Assembly (NCBI GenBank): GCA_029068025.1
Contig: JAIEDJ010000382.1
Location: 1 to 14,762 of the forward strand
DNA from: Oscillospiraceae bacterium
Lineage (GTDB): Bacteria; Bacillota; Clostridia; Oscillospirales; Ruminococcaceae
Direction of reading: 5' to 3'
Length of the DNA stretch: 14,762 bases
Shown here: piece after piece, positions 6,747-14,174 of the stretch
How the letters are laid out: every line of letters begins with the position of its first letter
How positions within the stretch are numbered: position 1 is the first letter of the stretch
Translations under genes and position numbers: made by a program
Notes under the pieces: generated by a model
Told to the model about the DNA's origin: nothing
The model's database searches: none
What the model saw: the letters and a program-made list of their open reading frames with translations, nothing else

Positions 6747-6930
6747 CAACATTATAAAACAGCAGGAAATTTCAAAAAGTGTCTAAATTTTGTGTAAACA
6801 AAATTTAGACCGGTTCGTACTTGACGGCTTAACGAAGCGAAGCGGAGTGTGCCGTCAAGTGCGAATTTTGAAATTTTTTCAAATAACTTGCCTTTTGTCA
6901 ACGAATTAGGGGCTTATCTACAAGTTATTT
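6747..6930 (+). repeat. Intergenic three-way-junction repeat element, copy B
   Basis: Outer arms AAATTTCAAAA (6767-6777) and TTTTGAAATTT (6866-6876) are the same as in copy A. The first inner hairpin is GTCTAAATTTTGT (6781-6793), loop GTAA, ACAAAATTTAGAC (6798-6810). The second has arms 6816-6828 and 6851-6863, 13 bp with one T-G wobble, around a 22-nt loop containing GCGAAGC, the motif that also closes the second hairpin of copy A. Inner stem sequences differ almost completely from copy A while pairing and loop are kept. The 3' outer arm runs into six T residues (6874-6879), so the second hairpin plus this tract could act as an attenuator in the lipoprotein 1 leader. Confidence 0.8.
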
Positions 6931-6971
6931 TGCATTTTGTGAATGCGGACATAATTTAAGGGGGAATTTTT

Positions 6972-8486
6972 ATGAAAAAGATATTGGCGGCTATTTTAGC
7001 GGCGGCAATGGCGCTGACGCTTTCGGGCTGCGCGGGCGGCGATGAAAAAAGCGGATCCGATCAGTTAAGCAAACCGAACGGAGGCACTGTAAATACTCCG
7101 ATAAGCGGCGGAGCTTCGGGCGTTGGAGTGAATGATCCAAATACGCCGGGCGGGAACGGTACCGATCACGCACAGCAAAACACCGGTTCGGGCAAACTGA
7201 CAAGGCTTGCAAAGATCGGACTGTTCCGTGACAGTGAAAGCGCGAACTGCACCGGGGAAGGCTGCTATAATTTCAAGAGGCTCTTTGAAAAGGTCGATTT
7301 TATCAATCTGACATATATAGATTTCGCGTTGCGCAGGGAAGTTGTTCTCTGCTCGGACAGCTCTTGCAAGCATGACAGCGAGCTTTGCAACAGTTATTTT
7401 TCCTATAATGAGATATTTCCGCTGACGGAAGTGTTTGTCTGCGGCGATCATTTGTTTGTGCTGAGCACAGAAACAGATGACGACGGGTCAATGGCGGCGG
7501 GCATACACCATGGCGATGGCTTTGAGCCGAAGCCGGAGACGCGCCGTCCCACAATATTTCGGATGGATCTGGACGGCACGAACCGCGAAAAGATCTATGA
7601 AGCGGCGCTCGGCGATATTATAGAGGGGCAGGTCTTCGGCGACGGAGACTATCTGTGGTTCGTTACGAAAACTCCGACTGTCGACATCTACGAGGAAACA
7701 GGCGCGGTGTATTATCATTCAAAGAACCGTGCGCTGCTGAAGCTGTCCGTTTCAACGGGGACTATAGCCGAGCGTATACCGCTGGACGACTATAACAATA
7801 TAAGACTGAGCATTGACGGCTGCGCGGGAGACAAGATCATCCTTTCCGGGATCGCTTATCCGAACGGCACAAGCGCCTGGGACAATATAAATATACTTGC
7901 GCCGTCTCAGAACTTCGGAGATAACCCCAGTGACTATTGGGAGTTCCGCAAGAAATGGGAATATGTCGTTTTCACGCTGGATCCCGATACCAAAGAGCTG
8001 AAGGAAGTCTGCCGCGAGATGTATGACGATCTCGGCAATATTTATTTTCAAGGCGATTGGGTATATTTTCTGATAGATGACAAGCTGACGAGAAGAAATC
8101 TGCTGACCCATGATACCAATGAGTCCGAAGATGTAAATACCCCAAGCGAATACCGCTTTGACGGCTTTTTCCTTGATAAGATGACTTTTACACGCATAAC
8201 CGAGAATTGGAGCGATGATGCAACTTATCTGACCGATATCGGCGGCACGGAGCTTATCAAGTCGGCGTATCAGCTCGGCTTTATAAGTGATTTCAGAGTT
8301 CTGGGAGTTTCCGGGGATAAGGTCGTGGCGGTATATGAGACGGAAAAGATCCCGTCTGTAAATAATCCCGGCGCTTATAATATCGGTGAGCAGAAGATAG
8401 GGATTATAATGCTTGACGATCTGTTCGGCGGAAAGAATACGGTTGAACCGATAACGCCTATCGGTCAGATGGTAAGCGATTTTTAA
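6972..8486 (+). CDS. Beta-propeller-type lipoprotein, paralogue 1
   Basis: This 504-residue Sec-exported lipoprotein has signal peptide MKKILAAILAAAMALTLSG and lipid-modified C20 (lipobox LSGC). A G/N/P/S-rich linker follows (about 21-75). The extracellular domain carries C127-x4-C132-x-H134-x4-C139 after a conserved NLTYIDFA strand, a possible metal or disulfide site. FRMDLDGTNREKIYE resembles the blade motif of DUF5050/TolB-like beta-propellers. No enzymatic motif was recognised. The SD AAGGGGG (6958-6964) is 7 nt before the ATG. It is closest to paralogue 4: both have SKNRAL, ERIPLDD and a C-terminal TP-V/I-TP/TS tail. Binding an extracellular ligand or shielding the cell from one are possible roles, not shown by the sequence. 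Confidence 0.85.
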   Translation: MKKILAAILAAAMALTLSGCAGGDEKSGSDQLSKPNGGTVNTPISGGASGVGVNDPNTPGGNGTDHAQQNTGSGKLTRLAKIGLFRDSESANCTGEGCYNFKRLFEKVDFINLTYIDFALRREVVLCSDSSCKHDSELCNSYFSYNEIFPLTEVFVCGDHLFVLSTETDDDGSMAAGIHHGDGFEPKPETRRPTIFRMDLDGTNREKIYEAALGDIIEGQVFGDGDYLWFVTKTPTVDIYEETGAVYYHSKNRALLKLSVSTGTIAERIPLDDYNNIRLSIDGCAGDKIILSGIAYPNGTSAWDNINILAPSQNFGDNPSDYWEFRKKWEYVVFTLDPDTKELKEVCREMYDDLGNIYFQGDWVYFLIDDKLTRRNLLTHDTNESEDVNTPSEYRFDGFFLDKMTFTRITENWSDDATYLTDIGGTELIKSAYQLGFISDFRVLGVSGDKVVAVYETEKIPSVNNPGAYNIGEQKIGIIMLDDLFGGKNTVEPITPIGQMVSDF

Positions 8487-8551
8487 GGTGCGTTATGCGT
8501 GTTATTTTCTCTCGGAATAATTTTGAAAAAAATATAAAAATAAAAAAATGT

Positions 8552-8583
8552 TTGACTGATTTTTGACATTTCGCGTTTATAAT
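8552..8583 (+). promoter_or_regulatory. Double-TTGAC promoter of lipoprotein 2
   Basis: TTGAC at 8552 and 8563 and TATAAT at 8578-8583 repeat the layout of the other two sites exactly. A very A-rich tract (about 8526-8548) lies directly upstream and could act as an UP element. The predicted start near 8590 gives a leader of about 60 nt. This promoter should drive paralogues 2-4 and the ABC transporter, since no other promoter is visible up to 13431. Confidence 0.65.
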
Positions 8584-8650
8584 TCTCTTGTAAACAGAAA
8601 ATGTTCCGTTTTTCGCGGGATGTTCAAAAAAAATCAAGGGGGAAATATTT

Positions 8651-10372
8651 ATGAAGAAGACAATTGCCGCTTTTTTGGCGGCGGCAATGGCACTTGCGCT
8701 TTCGGGGTGCGCCGGGGACGGCAAAAAAAACGGTTCGGATACTGTAATAGATCCGACGGAGAACACTATAAATACGCCGATAAACGGTGGTGCTTCGGGT
8801 GTCGGGGGCAATGAACCGAATGTTCCCGGGAATGTCGATGTTCAAGGCGGCAGCGATAATTCCGGTGCAGCGGGGAACGGCGATGTTCCGCGCGCGGACG
8901 GCAATAATTCAAATGTGCCGAGTAACGGCGGTGTTCCGAACGGCGACAGCAATAATTCCAATACGCCGGGAAACAGCGGCACTCCGGGCGGTGAGGGCAA
9001 TAATTCAAATACGCCCGGAAACGTCAATACATCGGGCAGCGGCAATTCAAGTGTATTCAATGATCCCGAAAAAAATAACAGTGAAAGAAAATTGCAGTCG
9101 GTGTACAGCGGCACGGATCTTGATATGAATGCAATAGCCCAAAAATCAAACTTCTGCACCGAGGACGGTTATTACAGGATCCAAAGGCTTGGCGATGATC
9201 GGGATATATTCAATATTACATATGTGGATTTCGCAAGCAAGCGCGAGATCGTGCTTTGCTCGGACAGCTCGTGCAGACACAATACCGAATCCTGTGCGAG
9301 CTTTATCTCGGGACATGAGATGTTTACCACGGGTATATTTGTTTTCGATGATAAGCTGTGGCTGCTGAGTACGGAGAGCGATGATGAGGGCAGCATGGGC
9401 TCGGAATATCACGCGCCGGGCTATGAGCCGAAACCCGAAACGCGCCGTGCCGCAATATTCCGTATGGATCTTGACGGCACGAATCGTGAAAAGGTCTATG
9501 AGGCAGCGCTTGGCGACATCATTGAGAGGAACGTTTTCGGAGACGGAGATGATCTGCTGTTTGTCGTCAAAACGCCGAAGGTCGATACCGTAAAAAACAA
9601 TACCGGCAAGGAGGTCATGTTCTACGGCTCGAAAAACCGCGCTCTGCTGAGATTTTCAATCTCGCAGAACAAGGTCGTGGAGCGTATACCGCTTGATCCT
9701 TACAAAAACATATCGCTTACTATGAGGGGCTGCACGGGAAGTCGTCTGATATTATCGGGAATAGCATATCCCGACGGCAAGAGCAGGCTGGATTATATGG
9801 ATATCCTCGCTTATGAAACGGGGAGCGGTCATTCCTCGACAAAGGAACAGAACGAATTGTCAAATAATTGCGAGATCGTATTTTTTACGCTGGATATCGA
9901 TACCAAAGAGCTTAAGGAAGTGTTCCGTATAAAGAGGGGAACACTATACAGCTATTTGGTTTACAAGAACGAACTGTATATAAGATATTCCGATGATACC
10001 GTCAGCGCGGTAGACGTGCTGAGCGGCACATCTCGCAGCGTGAATATCCCGAACGGCTATGACTTCGGCGGGATATTTATGGATAAGCTGGAGCTTTATC
10101 GGATCGGCAAGAGCGATGACATAGCCTATTTCGCTGACATTGACGGTACCAACATCACCTCTACAAGGTTGTTTGATCTTATGAACAAGGACAGAGTGAC
10201 GATCCTGGCTGCCGCGGGGAAGAAGCTGATCGTGCAGTATGATGAGGAGACCGTAATGCGTCCCGAGGGCGGCTATACAAGGACGGGAGTCAAGCTCGGA
10301 CTGATCTCGATAGACGATCTGGTGAGCGGCAGAAGAAATATTGATCGGATCAACAATCTGGATAAGTCATAA
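8651..10372 (+). CDS. Beta-propeller-type lipoprotein, paralogue 2, with expanded repeat linker
   Basis: The signal peptide ends in LSGC with C20. An unusually long low-complexity linker (about 40-140), built from tandem units of 16 residues rich in N, G, P and S, separates the anchor from the domain. The domain starts near FCTEDGYYRIQ and has NITYVDFASKREIVL followed by C203-x4-C208-x-H210-x4-C215. ETRRAAIFRMDLDGTNREKVYEAALGD follows as separate blade-like segments, and YFADIDGTNITS appears near the C-terminus. At 573 residues it is the longest of the four paralogues, entirely because of the linker. It is most similar to paralogue 3, with near-identical DNA blocks. SD AAGGGGG (8636-8642) lies 8 nt before the ATG. 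The gene is followed 11 bp later by paralogue 3. Confidence 0.85.
   Translation: MKKTIAAFLAAAMALALSGCAGDGKKNGSDTVIDPTENTINTPINGGASGVGGNEPNVPGNVDVQGGSDNSGAAGNGDVPRADGNNSNVPSNGGVPNGDSNNSNTPGNSGTPGGEGNNSNTPGNVNTSGSGNSSVFNDPEKNNSERKLQSVYSGTDLDMNAIAQKSNFCTEDGYYRIQRLGDDRDIFNITYVDFASKREIVLCSDSSCRHNTESCASFISGHEMFTTGIFVFDDKLWLLSTESDDEGSMGSEYHAPGYEPKPETRRAAIFRMDLDGTNREKVYEAALGDIIERNVFGDGDDLLFVVKTPKVDTVKNNTGKEVMFYGSKNRALLRFSISQNKVVERIPLDPYKNISLTMRGCTGSRLILSGIAYPDGKSRLDYMDILAYETGSGHSSTKEQNELSNNCEIVFFTLDIDTKELKEVFRIKRGTLYSYLVYKNELYIRYSDDTVSAVDVLSGTSRSVNIPNGYDFGGIFMDKLELYRIGKSDDIAYFADIDGTNITSTRLFDLMNKDRVTILAAAGKKLIVQYDEETVMRPEGGYTRTGVKLGLISIDDLVSGRRNIDRINNLDKS
8808..9044 (+). repeat. Coding minisatellite, 48-bp period
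   Basis: Units begin at 8808, 8853, 8901, 8949 and 8997; the first is 45 bp and the rest 48 bp. They encode variants of N-N-S-N-x-P-x-N-G-G-V-P-N-G-x-x. The GCAATAATTC core is exact or nearly so in the last three units. Paralogue 3 keeps about two units and paralogues 1 and 4 have none clearly, so linker length has changed by unit gain or loss. Confidence 0.85.
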
Positions 10373-10383
10373 GGGAGTATTCA

Positions 10384-11907
10384 ATGAAGAAATTTATGGC
10401 ATTTATTTTGGCGGCGGTAATGACGCTGACGCTTGCGGGCTGCGCGGGCAGCGGTGAAAAAAGCGGCTCGGATCCCATGAGTGAAACGAACGGAAGTACT
10501 GTAAATACGCCGAGTAACAGCGGCGCTCCGGGCGGCGAGGACAATAATTCAAATATTTCCGGTAACGGCGGCGTTCCAAACGGAACGAATTCCGAAAAGG
10601 ACGGCGGGATGGAGCTGGTACCTCTGCACAATGACGGTATTACCTCAGATTCAATAGCGCTTGGGTCGAAATTATGCACTGAGGACGGCTATTACAGGAT
10701 CCAAAGTCTTAGCGATGATCGGCATATTTCAAATATTACATATGTGGATTTCGCAAGCAAGCGCGAGATCGTGCTTTGCTCGGACAGCTCGTGCAGACAC
10801 AATATCGAATCCTGTGCGAGCTTTATCTCGGATCATGAGATGTTTTATCCGAGGATATTTGTTTTCAATGACAAGCTGTGGCTGCTTAGCAGTGACTACT
10901 ATCAAGAGGGCAGTATGGGATCGGAATACCACGCTCCGGGGTATGAGCCTGAACCCGAAACGCGGCGTGCCGCGATATTCCGTATGAACCTTGACGGAAC
11001 TGACCGCGAAAAGGTGTATGAGGCGGCGCTTGGCGACATCATTGAGACGAACGTTTTTGGTTACGGAGATGATCTGTTGTTTGTCGTTAAAACGCCGACT
11101 GTTGATACCGTAAAAAACAATATGGGCAATGAGATCATGTTCTACGGTTCAAAAAACCGCGCTCTGCTGAGATTTTCAATCTCGCAGAACAAGGTAGTGG
11201 AGCGTATACCGCTTGATCCTTATAAAAATATATCACTTAATGTAAGGGACTGCACAGGAAGTCATCTGATATTCGCGGGAACAGCATATCCCGACGGCAA
11301 GAGCAAGCTGGATTTTATGGATATCCTTGCGTTTGACACGGGACATATGCAGCCCCCGTCAAAGGAACAGGAGGAATTGTCAAATAATTGCGAGATCGTG
11401 TTCTTTACGCTGAATATAGATACCAAGGAGTTTAAGGAAGTGTTCCGCGAAAAGCGTGAAAGCCGAAACAGCTATTCCGTTTACGGCAGTGAGCTGTATA
11501 TAAAACATCCCGATAATACTGTCAGCGCGTTTAACGTGCTGAGCGGTTCGACGCGCAGCGTGAATATTCCGAGCGGCTATGAATTCAGGGGGATATATAT
11601 GAATAAGCTGAAGCTCTATCAGATCGGCAAGGGCAGTGAAATAACCTATTTTGCCGATCTTGACGGTACGAACATTACCTCATCGAAGCTGTTTGATTCT
11701 ATGGGTGATGATCGCTTGTGGGTTTTGGCTGTCGCCGGAGACAAGGCAATCGTGCAGTATGATGAAGAGCGTGAAAAGCGCCCCGAGGGCGGTTATACAA
11801 GGACGGGGATCAAGCTTGGACTGATCTCGATAGACGATCTGATGAGCGGCAGAAGAAATATTGATCAAATCAACAACCTTGGTAAGTCTAACGGGGGTCT
11901 TTTATGA
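10384..11907 (+). CDS. Beta-propeller-type lipoprotein, paralogue 3
   Basis: This 507-residue lipoprotein has signal peptide MKKFMAFILAAVMTLTLAG and C20 (LAGC). A short linker carries about two degenerate repeat units. The domain starts at CTEDGYYRIQ and includes C132-x4-C137-x-H139-x4-C144, FRMNLDGTDREKVYE and YFADLDGTNITS. It is clearly the closest relative of paralogue 2, apart from the linker. The SD is AAGGGAG in the 11-bp gap after paralogue 2. Its end is unusual: where paralogue 2 stops with TAA after AAGTCA, this gene reads AAGTCTAAC and continues for four codons, ending at the TGA of an ATGA overlap with paralogue 4. The ribosome-binding sequence of paralogue 4 is thus inside this reading frame, which should couple their translation. 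Confidence 0.85.
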   Translation: MKKFMAFILAAVMTLTLAGCAGSGEKSGSDPMSETNGSTVNTPSNSGAPGGEDNNSNISGNGGVPNGTNSEKDGGMELVPLHNDGITSDSIALGSKLCTEDGYYRIQSLSDDRHISNITYVDFASKREIVLCSDSSCRHNIESCASFISDHEMFYPRIFVFNDKLWLLSSDYYQEGSMGSEYHAPGYEPEPETRRAAIFRMNLDGTDREKVYEAALGDIIETNVFGYGDDLLFVVKTPTVDTVKNNMGNEIMFYGSKNRALLRFSISQNKVVERIPLDPYKNISLNVRDCTGSHLIFAGTAYPDGKSKLDFMDILAFDTGHMQPPSKEQEELSNNCEIVFFTLNIDTKEFKEVFREKRESRNSYSVYGSELYIKHPDNTVSAFNVLSGSTRSVNIPSGYEFRGIYMNKLKLYQIGKGSEITYFADLDGTNITSSKLFDSMGDDRLWVLAVAGDKAIVQYDEEREKRPEGGYTRTGIKLGLISIDDLMSGRRNIDQINNLGKSNGGLL

Positions 11908-13418
11908 AGAAATTTATGACACTTTTTTTGGCGGCGGCAGCGGCATTATCACTTGCAGGCTGCGACAGGGCGGATACGGTAGGTGGAGATCAGAACAGTT
12001 TGACGGATAATTCGGGAAGCTCTTTAAGCATAACTTCAACCGGCGGTATCGACGGAGAAGTGATAAAGACGGACGATCCCGACAGTGGCGGACTGCGGAT
12101 GTTGTTTTCGGGAAGCGGCGGTATGATGTCGCAGCATTTTGGAACGGTCGCGGAACGCTGCACAGAAAACGGATATTACGGCATCAAGCAGACCGATGAA
12201 AAGAGCCCTTTTTTAAATCTCACATATGTGGACTTCGCTTCGCGGCGTGAGGTGGTGGTCTGCTCCGACAGCTCCTGCAAGCATAACTCCGAATTATGCG
12301 CAAGCTGCTTTTCCTATTATGATATCCTATCCTGTCATGTTTTTGTAAACGGCGGATACGTCTTTTTGCTCAGCACCGAATATGATCCTGACGGCAGCTT
12401 TTCCGTCAGTCCAGTCTATATCGCGCCGGGTATCACGGAAAAAAGCGAGACACGCCGTGCGGGTATCTATCGTATGGAGCTCGACGGCACGGGACGGGAG
12501 AAGATCTATGAAGCGGAGCTTGGGGATGTTATCGAAGGAAACGTATTCGGAGACGGAGAGTATCTTTGGTTTGTTGTCAAGACGCCAAGCGTCGAGGTCA
12601 GCGAGAAAACAGGCGCGGCATACAACCACTCGAAGAACCGTGCGCTTATAAAGCTGTCGGCTGCGGAAAAAAAGGTCGTGGAACGCATACCGCTCGACGA
12701 TCACAACAACATTGCGCTTGAGATAATAGGCTGTACCAAAGACAAATTTGTGCTGAGGGGCGTCGCTTATCCAAACGGAAGCAGCGCTATGGACAATATA
12801 GACATACTCGCATCGGATCCGGGTTTCGGAAAGGTCGACAACAAATATATCGAACTGCGAAAAAAATGCGAGTGGGTATATTTCACCTTGGACAGCCGCA
12901 ATAAGGAGCTTAAGGAGATCCACCGTGAAAATCAAGAGACAAGAGAATCATTTGTTCTTTTCGGAGATCATCTCTATTTTGGACGCGAGGATCATTTGAT
13001 GTACAGAAAGAGCTTGCTTGACGGCAAGACCGAAGAACTGACAGTGCCGAGCGGATATGAATTCGCGGGTTTCTACAAAAACAAGGCTATGTTCACGGCG
13101 ATCGGCGAAAAGAACGGCAATACGTATTTTTCGGAGCTTGAGGGGCTTATGTTCACCGCGCCGAAGGGATCGAGATTCAATATACATTCCGGGCTTACAG
13201 GCGGCGCTTTCAGCGAATTCCGTGTTCTGGGAAGCGCTTCGGATAAGCTGCTGATAGAGTACGATATCCAACCGATACCCATACCGAATAATAATGGCGG
13301 ATATGGTAGCGGATATATTGGAATAAGGTCGAAGATGGGGCTGGTGACCTTCGACGATCTGTATGCGGGAAGCGATACCGTAACGCCCGTAACAAGTCTT
13401 GACGATTACAGTTTATAA
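11904..13418 (+). CDS. Beta-propeller-type lipoprotein, paralogue 4
   Basis: This 504-residue lipoprotein has signal peptide MKKFMTLFLAAAAALSLAG and C20 (LAGC), then a 60-65-residue S/G/D-rich linker without the 16-residue repeats. The domain carries C86, NLTYVDFASRREVVV and C120-x4-C125-x-H127-x4-C132. Extra cysteines sit shortly after this (ASCFSYYDILSC), unlike the other paralogues. YRMELDGTGREKIYEAELGDVIEG matches the blade-like segment of paralogue 1, and the two share a C-terminal TPVT/TPIT tail, so paralogues 1 and 4 form one pair and 2 and 3 another. Its ATG overlaps the stop of paralogue 3 as ATGA. Its own TAA overlaps the AAGGAG SD (13417-13422) of the ABC ATPase gene, indicating a single operon. 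Confidence 0.85.
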   Translation: MKKFMTLFLAAAAALSLAGCDRADTVGGDQNSLTDNSGSSLSITSTGGIDGEVIKTDDPDSGGLRMLFSGSGGMMSQHFGTVAERCTENGYYGIKQTDEKSPFLNLTYVDFASRREVVVCSDSSCKHNSELCASCFSYYDILSCHVFVNGGYVFLLSTEYDPDGSFSVSPVYIAPGITEKSETRRAGIYRMELDGTGREKIYEAELGDVIEGNVFGDGEYLWFVVKTPSVEVSEKTGAAYNHSKNRALIKLSAAEKKVVERIPLDDHNNIALEIIGCTKDKFVLRGVAYPNGSSAMDNIDILASDPGFGKVDNKYIELRKKCEWVYFTLDSRNKELKEIHRENQETRESFVLFGDHLYFGREDHLMYRKSLLDGKTEELTVPSGYEFAGFYKNKAMFTAIGEKNGNTYFSELEGLMFTAPKGSRFNIHSGLTGGAFSEFRVLGSASDKLLIEYDIQPIPIPNNNGGYGSGYIGIRSKMGLVTFDDLYAGSDTVTPVTSLDDYSL

Positions 13419-13430
13419 GGAGTATATCAT

Positions 13431-14174
13431 ATGAAACTTGAATTGGGGAATATAGTTAAGAAATACGGCGACAAGACCGCGCTGAACGGCGTTTCGGCAA
13501 CGCTTGAGCAGGGGATATACGGGCTGCTTGGCCCCAACGGCGCGGGGAAGTCTACTATGATGAACATCATCACGGGGAATCTGCGCCCCGACAGCGGCAG
13601 CGTCCGCATGGACGGCGGCAATATCCGCGAGCTGGGGTGGAAATACCGTTCTCTTTTGGGTTATGCGCCGCAGCAGCAGGGACTGTATGACGCGTTTTCG
13701 GGACGGAGATTTTTAGCGTATATGGCTACGCTGAAAAATATCCCGCGAAGGGATCAGAAGGCGGAGATCGAGCGCGTATTAAGCTACGTCAATCTTACGG
13801 ACGCGGCAAAGAAGCCGATCGGCGCGTATTCGGGGGGAATGAAGCAGCGTATTCTCATAGCGCAGGCTATTCTCGGAGACCCGAAGATAGTCGTGCTGGA
13901 CGAGCCTACCGCGGGACTTGACCCAAAGGAGCGCGTGCGTATCCGCGAGAAGATCAAGGACATCTCGGGAGACAAGATAATACTTGTTTCAACGCACGTC
14001 GTGTCGGATATACAGTCCATCGCGGACGAGATCATACTGCTGAAAAGCGGCGAGATCGCCGACCGAGGTTCTGTCGGCGGCTTATGTGAGAAGTACGGCG
14101 CGGACGATATGGAGCGCGTTTATATGAAGCTGTTCGGGGAGGACGGAGACAATGATAAAGCTGATCCCGTTTGA
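13431..14174 (+). CDS. ABC transporter ATP-binding protein
   Basis: This 247-residue nucleotide-binding subunit energises export by the membrane protein encoded next. Visible motifs are Walker A GPNGAGKST (34-42), the Q-loop in GYAPQQQGLYD, the signature YSGGMKQR, Walker B IVVLDEPTAGLDP and the switch histidine in LVSTHVVSD. The C-terminal REGION after LLKSGEIADRG is short. The organisation is that of BcrA/CcmA-like ATPases, which pair with ABC-2 permeases for export of peptides, lipids or antibiotics; the substrate is unknown. ATG at 13431 follows AAGGAG at 8 nt. The gene lies 12 bp after lipoprotein 4 and overlaps the permease by 23 bp, so it appears to be part of the same operon. Confidence 0.96.
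   Translation: MKLELGNIVKKYGDKTALNGVSATLEQGIYGLLGPNGAGKSTMMNIITGNLRPDSGSVRMDGGNIRELGWKYRSLLGYAPQQQGLYDAFSGRRFLAYMATLKNIPRRDQKAEIERVLSYVNLTDAAKKPIGAYSGGMKQRILIAQAILGDPKIVVLDEPTAGLDPKERVRIREKIKDISGDKIILVSTHVVSDIQSIADEIILLKSGEIADRGSVGGLCEKYGADDMERVYMKLFGEDGDNDKADPV

Noticed and set aside
4636..6922. TTATCAACA (4636-4644) and TTATCTACA (6914-6922) as DnaA boxes
   Set aside because: Each differs by one base from TTATCCACA, but they occur singly at the same place in a repeated element and there is no origin context (no dnaA, dnaN or AT-rich unwinding region).
8517..8550. AATTTTGAAAAAAAT before lipoprotein 2 as a remnant of the intergenic repeat family
   Set aside because: Only a short A/T-rich stretch resembles the outer arm; no partner arm, inner hairpin or GTCAACG flank is present. 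It is better read as an A-rich tract upstream of the promoter.
8585..8620. GAAAA/TTTTC inverted repeat (about 8597-8613) as an operator or terminator
   Set aside because: The pairing is only five A/T-rich base pairs and has no flanking signal, so it is likely chance.
8808..9044. 48-bp repeats as a CRISPR array
   Set aside because: The units are contiguous, degenerate and in frame with a signal-peptide-bearing protein. There are no unique spacers and no cas genes.
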